Source: Tausonia pullulans (lineage: Eukaryota > Basidiomycota > Tremellomycetes > Cystofilobasidiales > Mrakiaceae). Taken from it: DNA of 64,000 nt. This document shows, in pieces, positions 33,262 to 44,836 of the stretch (within the stretch, counting starts at the first letter, position 1; each line of letters opens with the position of its first letter). The notes under the pieces were generated by a model. The model saw nothing but the letters and a program-made list of their open reading frames with translations, was not told where the DNA came from and searched no databases. Location of the stretch: positions 806,001-870,000 of the forward strand of contig OX637632.1 of assembly GCA_951802195.1 (NCBI GenBank), read 5' to 3'. A program made the translations under genes and the position numbers.

Positions 33262-36200
33262 ATGGCGAAGAGAGTCGTAAACTCGGACGAAGAACACGTC
33301 CAGCAGGAGGGGCCTTCTGTTCGTATTACCGTCTGCCACCAACCTCTCATCTCCCTGGGCTCTCCACCTCGCGTCCCTCCATTGCGATGTCCCCCCTCCA
33401 TTCACCTTCGCTCCCCCGCTTAGTCCTGACCGGAGCTGACCAGCGTTCCTTTGGCCACCCCTCTCACTGACGCAGCAGAAGCGCTCCCGCAAGATGAAGG
33501 CGGATGCCGAGGCGATCGACTACGAGGCCGACCGGCCGGACGATGATGGCTTCGTCGATAACGAAAATGGCGACGTGTCCGGCGGGCCCGACAAAGCGCT
33601 CGAGGCACAGACAGAGCGGGAGATCCGACAGGAGATTGAGGAAGCTTCGGAGAGGAAAAGGGGCGAGATCGGGGTGAGTGGATCGTCGTCGGGTATGTCT
33701 GTCTCTGCCGCGTCCTGTCTACTCCATAATCGCTCGCGCTCGCACGTCCCGGCCTCGTCCTTCAGAAGTGGAGGGTCGAGAACGTGCCTTGCCGAGCGCC
33801 AGGCCTGACTGGATCTCCATATAGCAGTCAGGGGGAGTCAGCGTGTCCGAAGGCGTGGTTGTCGGCTCTTGCTACATGCGCGAGGCAGCCTTCGCCTTTC
33901 GAATCGCCACTCTCACCTCGTCGTCCTATACTCGTTCTCTTGCTGACCCTCTCGTCCCTAAATCTCCCCTCTCAGGCCGTGGCCGAGATGGGAGTTGTCA
34001 CCAAGCTCCAGCTTTACAACTTCATGAACCATGACAGCTTCACGTCAGTCTCTCGCAACGCGTCTCTTTCCGTGAACCAACTACATTCAGCGCTGATTCG
34101 CCTGCCTTTGCCTAAACTAGAATTAATCTCGAGCCCCAGGTCAATTTTCTGACTGGGCATAACGGAAGTCAGCACTATGGAGTGTCGTGTCGCATCATGG
34201 CGGGGGTGTGCTGACGGGGCTGTCGCCTGGCCTCAACAGGTGGAAAGTCAGCCATCCTCACGGCTCTCACGGTCGCTTTGGGAGCCAAGGCCAATTCGAC
34301 GGGTCGTGGGACTGGCATCAAGTCGTTCATCAAGACTGGCAAGGAGTTCGTGTGTGGCTGAGTAGTCGGAGAGAGGAGAGCCATAGCGTTGACGATGATC
34401 TATCCTTTTCCCTAGGTCGTGCCAGGTAACGGTCCACCTCAAGAACGAGGGCGTCGAGGCGTACCGGCCGGACGTCTACGGCAACCGGATCGTCGTAGAA
34501 CGCACCATCACCCAGACGGGCGGAGGAGGCTACAAGATTAGCGGCTTGCTCCAGAAAAAGACGATCTCAACCAAGCGCGAGGAGCTCGATGCCATTCTCG
34601 ACCACATGAATATCCAGGTGGGCCCCGATCCACCGTCCTTCGAAGAAGCTCATCGATTGACGTCCTCTTGCTTTCCCCTACCTCAGATCGACAACCCCAT
34701 CAATGTCCTCTCGCAGGACGCCGCGCGCGCCTTCCTCGTCCAATCGAATCATAAGGATAAGTACCAGTTCTTCCTCCGTGGAACGCAGCTTGCACAGCTC
34801 TCGCAAGAGTACGACCTCGTCCAGAACAACATCCAGGTCATCGCCAATTCGCTCGCCCAGAAGAAGGAGGTCATCCCGGAGATGAAGCAACGCGTCATGG
34901 ACGCCAAGCAAAAGGTCGACTTACTCGAGGAAGCCGCCGAATACGAGAAGGTGCTGCACAAGCTCGAGTCGGAGCAAGCTTGGCGGCACGTCGCCAACAA
35001 GGAGGACGAGCTCGCGACGAAGGAGCACGAATTAGCCTCCCAGTCACGCAAGCTTGAAAAACTCAACGACAAGATTGCCCAACTGCGGATCGAGGGTGTG
35101 GCGCTTGAGGTGGAGATTCGTGAGATGGAGGAAAACCACCGGAGGGGCGAGGTCGACGTCGCACCTGCCGCTCAACGTGCCGATGAGCTCAAGCAACAGG
35201 GCAAGAGGCTTCGTGCTCAGATTCGTGCCTCGGAAGTGCGTTGCGTCGAAAGCCTTACTTCGACCAGAGGCTGACTGGAAACTCGATGATAGGGCGACGT
35301 GAACGAGATCAAGTCGGCCATCCAGGAGGCCAACGCCATCGTCGGACAGCGTCAGAAGGAAGTCGACGACGCCATCGCCAAGCTCACCGTCGATAATGCG
35401 CCCGAAAAAGAGAGGCGCACGCAAGAGATCAGCGTGAGTGCAGCTTCACCTTCACGTCTTTCGCTGGACGCTCTTCCTGAAACTCTCTCGCCTCACCCTG
35501 TGTTCTCTCATCTCTTCTCCCTCCTTTAGGCTCTCGAGGATTTGATAGCGAAGATTGGGCTACAGCTCCCGCTCACTGACGAAAAGATCAAGGCTGCCCA
35601 AGAAGAGAGGAAACGTATGTCTGATGTCACCGAGGGTCTTACTCGCCGGATACAACAGGCCCAGGGCACCGTCGGGCTGGCTCGGAAGCGAGTGGGCGAG
35701 CTTCAGGCCGCTTCTGGAGACCCGCTCGGTCCCTACGGCCGCAACATGCGCTGGCTCCTCGAGCAGATCGCTCGTCAGAAGTGGCGCGGGCAGAAGCCTT
35801 TCGGACCGCTGGGCCTGGAGGTCAAGCTCCGGGACAGGAAGTGGCAGGTGCTTGTCGAGGCCCAGCTCGGCTCGCTCATGTCGGCCTTTGCCGTAACGCA
35901 CGGAGCGGACGTTGTGCCTCTCAAGCGGCTCTTTGAGGTCTATAAGAAACAGGGGTGAGTGTTGACAAACTGCATGCCCAAGCCTATCATGGAGCCCACT
36001 GACCCCGATTCTCTCATGTCGTCGGGTTCGGCAGAGGTTTCACCGGTGGCAAGGAGCCTCAGATCATGGTCTATACCCCGGACGCCACCAAGGACTTCAG
36101 CTCTGGAGACGTCGCTCGTCGTCTCGGATGTCAGTCGCTGCTCAGTGTCCTTGAGGTCAGTCTCCGCTCACGCCATCCTCGGTGCATCAACAACTCTGAC

Positions 36201-38528
36201 TCCCACGTTCCTCTCAACTAAGTTCACCAACCCCGACGTCCAGGGCATCTTCATCGACCGAGCCAGCATCGAGCGCACGGCCGTCGAGCACGATGGAAGG
36301 GCCGCCGCCGAACTCGCCAAGAAGCTCGGCGACAACGGGACCTGCGTCTCGCTCGCGCCGTTCAATAAATACTTTACCCGGTGCGTGCATTCCATTGCGC
36401 AAGACCCTCGTCAGTGCTAGATGGACTGACCCCCCTCGTTCGCTCGACCGTCCCTAGGCAAGGGACGTTCTCGCAGCAGGGCTTCTCTAAGTGGAACGGT
36501 CTTCCCCTCTTCTCCACCGACAACGGACCAGCTATCAGGTATGTGGCGCCATTGCTGTCTCTTGATGTCCGAGGCCGCCGAGAGCTAATTTGCTTGTCAA
36601 TTATACCAGGGAGCAAGAAGAGATCGTCAAGGTCGCTCAGCTAGAGGTCGCGCAACTTCAGGCCGAAGGCCAGACGTATTCGCAAAAGGCGAAGGAGCTC
36701 AACAACACCATCACCAAGTTCAACGGGGTCAGTCCTCGAGGGTGGTGGTGGCTCGAGTTTCCTGGTCAATGCATCAGCGCTGACCGATTGACCTCCACGT
36801 TTTGTCTCCATCTTTGTCCAGGATATCACCCGCCTCCAGCGCGCACTCGCTGCCAACCAGGCCAAGATCCAGGATCTCCATGAGGAAGGTCGCGAGGAGG
36901 CCCCGCCTGATGTGGCCGCGATGCAGGAGCTTCTCACAGTGAGTCTCAGTTGATCTCTTCCGCACGCCCACACAGCCACCTTGCAGATCGGACATTGATG
37001 TCTGCTCTCTTCCTCTTCATCTAGGAATATATCGCCCAGCGCGATAGCCTCGTCGCCCAACTCCCCGACGCCGAGATCGATCGCGATGAGAGGTACCGCG
37101 AGCAGCAGGCGCTTCAGCAGGAGATCGACCAAGTCATGCACATTCTCGCCAACCGGAGCGCGGAGGCAGATGCATTCAATGTTGGTCATTGCGTCTGGGT
37201 CGAAAGCGAAGCGTAACGGTGAGCTGACTTCGCCCGTCCCTCCCCCTTCAGAACAAGCTCATCGAGGCTTGCACCAAGCGGACGAAGATCATCCACGACA
37301 TTGACTCATATGAGGGCCGCGTTCCGGACCTTACCGCCGAGCTGGACAATATTCAGGCCCACTATGACGCTGTTAGCCAGGAGGTGCAGCAGTGGACTCA
37401 GCAAGTGGTATGTTCGCTCGCCTCGACACTTCGTGGAAGAAGCTCTGCTGACAACCACCGGGATGTCTTTTCCCTTCCTCTCATTCAGCTCGAGCAACAC
37501 CCTGAGCGCCCCTCGCAGCCTAGGTCGCTTGATGCGATCGAGAAGGTGGCCAAGAAGCTCAAGCAGAAGATCGCCGTCTGCAGTCGAGAGTGCGTTCACG
37601 AGCGGACTCTCCTCGTACCTTTTGAAGGTTCTTGCTAACAATTGTCGTGTGGTGGCCTTTATAACCCTCGCAGGCAGGGTATCTCGGCCGTCGACGCCAC
37701 TATCAACTACGACCGGGCCGTCACGGCGCTCGACAAGGCCAGGCAGGACATCGCCGAAATGAAGTCGCTCATGCTGGTGCGTCCGCGTCCTTCCGCCTGT
37801 GTCTCTCCCCTGTCCTCTTCAGAGCTCAGCTTACCTTGAGCCTGTTTCACCTACTTCCTTACAGTGTCTCGAGAAGGCGCTTAACCTCCGGTCTCAGCGC
37901 TGGCACACGTTTCGCCGGTATATTGCGATCCGCGCCAAGATTCAGTTTCAGTCGCACATGCTTGTTCGCGGCTTTGACGGCAAGCTCATCTTTGACCACA
38001 TCCACGAGACGCTCAAGCTCAAGGTGCATTGGGGCCGGCAATCATTTAGTGAGCCAGAGTTGACCTTCTCTCCTCTCGCCCACCCCCCAGGTCATCACGG
38101 ACAACCTCGACGCCCGGCCGACGCAGACACAGAAGAAAAACCCCAATCAGCTGTCTGGAGGCGAAAAGTCGTTTTCGACGGTCGCTCTCCTGCTCTCTTT
38201 TTGGGACGCTGTCGGATGCCCGATCCGGTGCCTCGACGAGTTCGACGTCTTCATGGACGCCGTTGTCCGCAAGCAGACGCTCCACCTCATGATGGCCGTT
38301 GCCCAGGCCTCGGACGCGACGCAGTACATCCTCATCTCGCCGCAGGACACGGCGGCCCTCAAGCCGTCGAGGGCAGTCAAGGTCCACAAGATGGTACGTC
38401 GACGGCCGTGCGATAAGGCATTGAATTCTTCCTTAGCTGCTCTGACGCATCCTCCCTCCTCTCTCTATCAGCCGGACCCCAAGCGTCGCGAGGCTGGCCA
38501 GACACGTATCGATGATATGCTCCAGTAG
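33262..38528 (+). CDS. SMC6: Structural maintenance of chromosomes protein 6
   Basis: SMC6 pairs with SMC5 in the SMC5/6 complex for recombinational repair and replication-fork stability. The start MAKRVVNSDEEHVQQEG leads to an acidic leader. The ATPase head then begins MGVVTKLQLYNFMNHDSF and NLEPQVNFLTGHNG; an intron falls inside Walker A, and the spliced text is GHNGSGKSAILTALTVALG. SFIKTGKESCQVTVHLKNEG follows. IDNPINVLSQDAARAFL and KYQFFLRGTQLAQL are SMC6-specific and distinguish it from SMC1-5. A long coiled coil, a hinge (near 35700-36560) and a second coil follow. The C-terminal head has the signature QLSGGEKSFSTVALLLSF and Walker B RCLDEFDVFMD. The stop follows RIDDMLQ. More than a dozen short introns are present. 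The product is about 1,150 residues, full length for the family. Confidence 0.94.
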
Positions 38529-38934
38529 AAGAAGGCGGAAGTGGTCGATTGATCTTCAGTATGTACCTTAGTGTCCTCTTCCCTTGCATGGCTTCCTTGT
38601 TTCGATTATTTCCTCTTCATTGCTGTCCTATCTCGTTTCACGTTGTCCTCTTTTACCTCTCCTCTATGCATATCCACGTTACTCTCTTTCTATGAAAGCC
38701 GACGGGCGATCGTTTGATTAGCTCGCGGGGGAGGGGGGGAAGGGGCAAGGAAACGGGGTCCGGCTGCGGGCTGGTCCTTCCGAGAAGCGCTCAAGAACGC
38801 CTCATCCTTCCTGGCTCGCTTTCTCTCTCCTCAGCCATCATCCTCCTTCTCCCCTCCAAGATTATACTTTCTCTGGTGGACCACGAAGCAATCCTTCTCC
38901 TCCCATTTTGGAAGCGAGCTCTCCTCATCTCAAG
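38529..38934. other. Intergenic region, SMC6 3' end to F-box gene
   Basis: About 400 bp, pyrimidine-rich on the plus strand, between two same-direction genes. It presumably holds the SMC6 terminator and the next promoter. No specific element can be supported. Confidence 0.35.
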
Positions 38935-41900
38935 ATGACCCTCCCTACCTCCTCCCCCGCATCGCGGTCATCGGTACCGGACGAAGGCGTCGCTCTCCCG
39001 CCTAGGTCCCGGCTCAGGTCCAGCAGCGAGTTCAGTGCTAGCCTCATTGTTTCCTCTCCTCCGTCGCATGTATATCCTCTACTCTCCCATCTGACCGCCG
39101 TAGAACAGGATGAAGCGGCAGGCGCTAGCGCCGGCGGGACCGATGACGAACAACTCACCTTCCCCGTCGCAGTGACGAACGCCACCCATGACCGTAGCGA
39201 CGAGCCTGAGTCACCACCGGGCTCGACCTTTGACGACCGAAACCGGTCGTTCAGCATTGGCAGTGTCGCCGAAGAATGGATCAGCACGCCCCCGAACCCA
39301 TCTGCCTTTGGTCGTGAAAGGCTCGGCGACGCAGCCGGCATCTGGCGCGACGACGAGGAAGAAGGCAATGGCAACAGCGGGTCGGTCAGGCGCGACGGCC
39401 GTCTCGACGAGGGGGGGGTGGGAGGTCCGTCTCTTGTGATTCGAGAGCCCAAGGGCAAGGAGCCCATGCGATCCTTCCTCTCTGCGGATATACGGACGAC
39501 CAGGGAGGATCTTGTAGGTCTCCCGCCTCCCCCCGTCCGCACGGCCCACCACAGTGACCTTGTTCCCTCCCTTTCGTTTCGCGAGGAGCCCTCTTCGTTT
39601 CCCTTCCAATCCAATGGACCAGAGTCGTCATCTCACACACCACTCATTTCTCGGGCGTCCTCCTCCAAGCCGGAATTGATCCCGCTCTCGCCTGCGGACT
39701 CCTCATACGACAGCGGTGATGGACCCTCGTCCTCCATCTCCCGCTCCTCCTCGGCCTACGATGGTTTGACGCCCATCAGTCTCGGCGATCTCCCCTCGCC
39801 TCTGCCTACCCCTCTATCTTCGTCCTTTTCTCTCGTAGATCCCGGCCCCTCCTCAGCCTCCTGCGAGAGGCCAAGCCAAGCGCCGTCCCGTGCGCACTCA
39901 CTCTTCTCGCTTAGGTCCTCCTCGACCTCCACCGATGCGTCGGCGACCTCCGCCTCCCGCATTGAGTCTCTCCGACGTCGGCTAAGGGGTAGCAGCATCG
40001 GAGAGGGCAAGATCATCTCATCCATCTTCTCACGCAAGGGCAAGGGCAAGGGCATTGAGAGGAGCGTAGGAGACGAGCTTGCGCCGGGAGCCTCGTCGTC
40101 GTCATCATCGTCGAGACCGAAGAGTCTCCGCCGGCTCAGTCTCTTTGGGTCAAGGGCTCCCGGTCTCGCCATCCCGGCAGATTCCACCTTCACGGGCAAC
40201 GATTTATCCTCAACATCGGCTACTGCTGCTGGTGGAACCGAGGCCCGACGCAGATCCCCTCCCTTCCAAACCGTGCGCCCTCGTCTCGGCACTTCGGCAT
40301 CAACACCTGTTCTCAAGGCCCACCTCGACCTCACTCCTGGACCGGCCGCCCCGACCGACAGGCGGCCTCTTCGTCTTCCTCTCCGTGGTCTGACCGCCTC
40401 TGCCACCTCTTCTCTCACATTCACCCTTGCCCGCGTGACGCCACTTCCCGGCTCGACGGGAGAGACTCCAAACTCGTCTCTCCTGAGTGTTACTCGTCCA
40501 GTTTCGCCTGTCGTGTCGCCGGTTGCCGGAGAGGTGGTGATGCAGGCTCGCGATCTGTTTGCGGAAATGCTACCAAGGGAACTCCAAGTGCTTATATTCC
40601 GGACTCTGCTGGACATCTGGCGCAGCGAGGAGGCTGAGGGCATCCGGCGCTCGGAGCGATGGGTCGGCGAGGCGGGCGGTGGGCGAGAGCTCTGCAAGCT
40701 GAGTCGGGTGAGCACTTTTTTCTCTCGTCTTTCTTTGTTCTGAGTTGAGCATCTTTAATCCATAGGTCTCCAAAACCTGGCAATCCTTAGTCTTTGATGG
40801 TCAGCTCTGGCCCGAGATTGCCACCCGGCCCCTCGTCCTCCCCGACCCTAACGTCGGCGGCACGTCCGAGAATTCCACGCTCCTCACTATTGCCTCGCAT
40901 TCCGGCCAATTTCTCCGCAGGCTTGAGCTTCGAAATTTCCACCAGGGGCTCTCAAGTGCGACGTTGCATGCGCTTGCCCTCGCTTGTGCTCGCCCTCTGA
41001 ACAGGCACGACTCAGATGTTTCCAGGAAGGAGGAGAGGACCATCGACGATGAGGCAACCATCCATGTTTCAGATCTGAGGATCTTTGCTGGATTGGACGA
41101 TCTGAACGCACCCGTCACGGGTCTGACGAGCCTCGACCTTGTTGGATGCCGGACGTTCTCCTCGAATGCGCTTCATCATCTCTTGGCTAAGGTAAGGTGA
41201 CTTCGGTTCTGTCATCCCACTCGAGTCTGATCTATTCAAATCCATGCAGAGTCCCTTCCTCCGCCGAGTCGTTCTCCGGGGAGTCCCCGCCGTATGCAAT
41301 ACGACGGCCTATATCCTCTCCGTCTCGTGCCCCGAGCTCGTCTCGGTCGATCTCTCGCTCTGCCGGTGCCTCAACTCGGCTTCAATTGCCGACCTCGCTG
41401 ATGGTGGCCACTCCACCTTGCCTAAACCCAGCGGAATCAAGGAGCTTCGCGTCGCCGGTCTCCGTAACGTGGACAAGGCGTTCATGCTCCGACTCGCGAC
41501 GGGCTTCCCTTCGCTCCAGATTCTCGACATCTCCCGCTGCCAGTCTCTTACGGACGACCACCTTCTCGCCTTTGTTACGCATGACCCTGTCCTACACTTC
41601 TCCCGGCAGTACACCACTCTCACGGACAAGCAAGCCGGTTTCGACGCCTCGTCCCTTTACCTCAATGGCGTCGGCTGCCACCTCCGCCGGATTACCTCCC
41701 TGCGGCACATTAACCTGTCTGCCTGCCCGCGCCTCACGGACCGCGGCCTTTGGCATATCGCACACGCAGTTCCAAAACTTGAGTATCTCGAGCTTGCGGG
41801 GATGAACACGAGACTGCATGACGACGGGCTGCTGGCGCTGCTGCCGACGGTGCCGAGGCTGGCGAAGCTGGATTTGGAGGAGGCGACGGAGATCACGAAT

Positions 41901-42845
41901 GATGTGCTGGAGGCGCTGACGCCGTCGGCGCGAGAGGAGAGTGACATTCAGGAGGTAGTGAAGGATGAGGAGGAAACAGGCTCAAGACTTGATCATTTGA
42001 TCATCTCGTTTGCTGGAAGATTGACGAGCGAGGCAATCCAGAGGCTCATCGAGGGGTGCCCGCGTCTAAGGATTCTCGAGGCTGACGTGAGCACCATTCC
42101 TGTCCCTTTATTTTATTCTCCCACTGACATTCCTCCTTACCCTCTCTCCAGAACACCAAGATCGCCAACGCAGCCGTTAAGGTCTTTCTTCGCCAAGTTA
42201 CTGCCCGCAAGCTCCACGGGGCCGAGATCTCCGTCACCGACTCGTGAATCCATTCCGTCCCATCTTCCCTCTTCTCACTTACTCAATCCCTCTCTTCTTT
42301 CCTCATTTCATCTTATCAGCCGTGTCGTCACCCGAACCTACATCCAAGAGCAGCACTCCCAGCCCACCATTCGTCCTCGCCGAGGCCATCGTGGCTGGGC
42401 GTTCCTCCCCTTCCACTACACCGACGCTTCTCTCGTCGACGACGACAATTATTCGGGACCGGGTAGGGATGAGTGCAACAATGCGCGGGTGGTGCTCAAA
42501 AGTTTTTGGGGATGGAGCTTGGTGGATGCGATTAGGGGGGAAGAGGAGGCAGAGAAGAAGAGGAGAAGGACGATGTCACTGCTAAAGAGTGGGGGGAATG
42601 TGAGTAGCGGGTCAGGGAGGACGACGACGGTGGGTGGTGGAGGGAGGAGGCTCATTGGGTGGAGGTCAGGCGGAGGCGATGAAGGTGGTGAGGGAGGGAC
42701 GGTGACTGTGCCTGAGGGATCTTGGAGGAACCTGAATGCATCAACGACGGGTGAAACGAATGTTCCTGGCGGAGTGGCGGGAGGAGCTCATGGCGCAGGC
42801 AGCAGAAGGGCTGGAGGGGCGCAGGTGCAGTGTGTGGTGATGTAG
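38935..42845 (+). CDS. F-box and leucine-rich-repeat protein
   Basis: Likely substrate receptor of an SCF ubiquitin ligase. The first roughly 540 residues (MTLPTSSPASRSSVPDEG onward) are Ser/Pro-rich and look disordered, with many SP and RRLS-like sites. An F-box follows: FAEMLPRELQVLIFRTLLDI, then CKLSRVSKTWQSLVFDGQLW across an intron. Next come LRRs in the AMN1/cysteine-containing style, for example LTSLDLVGCRTFSSNALHHL, ELVSVDLSLCRCLNSASIA and HINLSACPRLTDRGLWHIAH. After DNTKIANAAVKVFLRQVTAR an intron that begins at the apparent stop (GTGAAT...TATCAG) continues the frame into HRGWAFLPFHYTDASLVDDD and a Gly-rich tail. The product is about 1,200 residues. I cannot name an orthologue; the target is unknown. 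Confidence 0.8.
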
Positions 42846-42995
42846 CGGTCGCTTGGATTCCCTTTCAGATCTAGTTCTTTCTTCTGTCTCTTGCTCTTTC
42901 GACTTATACTCCTCTCTCTCCTCTTCTCAACTAGTCTATTATTTTTCTCTCATATTGAGCCGATGTCTCCAATACGAAGCCCCTCTCTTCCTTGT

Positions 42996-44629
42996 TTAAG
43001 ATGTAAGCGCTTCGAAGCAAGACATTGGATATCTCTCATTTTCTGCCGGCGTCGAACTCTGCGAGCGGGGAGGGGGGAGATGCTGAGCGTCAGAATGGTG
43101 AGAGAGAGTGTGAGACAAGAGGCTGGACTGACTGGATCCATCCATGCGGACTTTGATAGAAAAAAAGAGGGAGCAGTCAGCTTTCCAGATCCTGAGGCTA
43201 CGATCGTAGAAGAAATGGTTCGCCCACCTCCAAGCGTCTTTGACACGTCCATCCCAAGCGTCTTCCGCTTGCCAAATTCGACGCGCTCATTCTGAACCCT
43301 CCGGAGGTCCTCGAGCTGCGACTTGCTGAGGTACGTCTCGGTCTCAATGATGGGCCGTCGGAGGGAGGACGAGTGGGCCTGCATGTCCGCGTTCGGGTCG
43401 TACACTGAGGAGGCGAGGGTGCCGCCTGTGCGAAGGATGTCCATCTTTTGGGAGTAGGCCATCATGTTGTAGTACTGAGTTGAGGGGAAGGGCGATCAGC
43501 GAAGGGCCAGCTACGAGGGAGCGGGTACGAGGAGCAAGAGGCACACCTTCTCATGGGGCAGGGTAGCTGAAGGAAGACGGAAAGATCAGCCCTGTGTCTT
43601 ATCAAAAACAGATCAACTATGGCATACCAGTATTGAAGTCCTCGACAAAGACCTGGAGCAAAAGTGGTAGGTCAGCGAGAACAATCAACGTCGCGGGGCA
43701 ATTTAGCTCGACTCACGGCCCATTCCTTCTTCTCCTTGTCCTTCTTGAGCGTCTCAGGGTTAATCATGCGCTCCTCAACCATCCACGAGCGGAACTCCTG
43801 GAGAGAAACAAAAAGTGATGTCAGAGACGGCGACAGGGACAAGACACACTGGGACAACGACGTACCGCCTCCTTCGCTTGACGGCTGTGCGATAATCTTC
43901 AGCATCGTCTCCTCATCCACGAGAGGTGAAGACTCACTCATTGTCGTCGATGATACCGTACTTGCCCCATTCGGCCGTGCTCGACGACGTCTTCTTCTTG
44001 TCCTGTCGCGCGCGCGTACATTCTCAGTCAACCTCAAGGCGGCCCTAATGCAGGAATCCACACGCACCTTCTTCTCCTTCTTGCGAACCTTCTTCTCCTT
44101 CTTCCTCCGCTTGCGCTCGGCACGCTCGCCCTCCGACTCCGAGTCGCTCTCGGAGCGGTCGCGGTCGCGTCGACGCGCCTTCTCCTTCTTCCTCCGGCGA
44201 CGGCGTTCCTCGTCTTCCGAGTCGGACCTGGGAGCGGGAAACGGTTAAGAATATGAGTAGTTCTCGATTGCCACGCTGACGGCGGACACACTCAGAGTCC
44301 GACTCAGACGGCGACCTCTTCGAGCGGTGATGCTTGCTGCTTCGCCTGTCGTCTCGCCTGTCCCTACTCCTGCTCCGGCTCCTGTCGCGGTTCCTGTCTC
44401 TCTTGTCGATAGACCGGCGGTCACGGTCGGGGGCGCGGTCGTCTCTATCGTCACGGCTGTCGCGGTCCTTCTCTCTGTCGCGGCGGGCGGGCGAGCGGGA
44501 CCTCAACCTGTCTCTTCGCGAGGGGGACGCGGCCTGGCCATCGTAGCGATCGTCGCGGTCGCGAGTGTAACGATCTTTGTCGCGGTCGTAGCGGTCTCGG
44601 TCGTCGCGAGAATCGCCTCGGGAGGACAT
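42996..44629 (-). CDS. RS-rich protein with conserved C-terminal module, probable splicing-related
   Basis: The N-terminal third is RS/RD/DR-repeat rich (MSSRGDSRDDRDRYDRDK onward), and a Lys/Arg/Glu-rich block follows. The conserved part reads EWGKYGIIDDNE, EFRSWMVEERMINPETLK, then VFVEDFNTATLPHEKYYNM, then MDILRTGGTLASSVYDPNAD and YLSKSQLEDLRRVQNERVEF. This resembles the module shared by the plant SCI1 and animal NKAPD1-type RS proteins, which are nuclear and linked to splicing. That assignment is from memory of the pattern. Two micro-exons are seen (about 25 nt near 43628-43652 and 20 nt at 43547-43566). The last exon is read to a stop at 42996. It is divergent from the fucosidase gene, with about 207 bp between starts. 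Confidence 0.68.
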
Positions 44630-44836
44630 GTTGGTGGTTGATGGGTGCAAAGCCGGCGGACGAGCGCGTCTCTGCTGCTCCTTGAGGCGGCGTTACCATC
44701 GTCACCTGGCGACCGGTCACATGCGATGACGTCCATTCACCTGACCTCATCTGACTTAAGTCTTCCATCTCTCCCTCGCTCTCCTACCACATTCAGCATC
44801 TCGTACACCAAGTAAGCTTCAATCAAACACTTAGCC

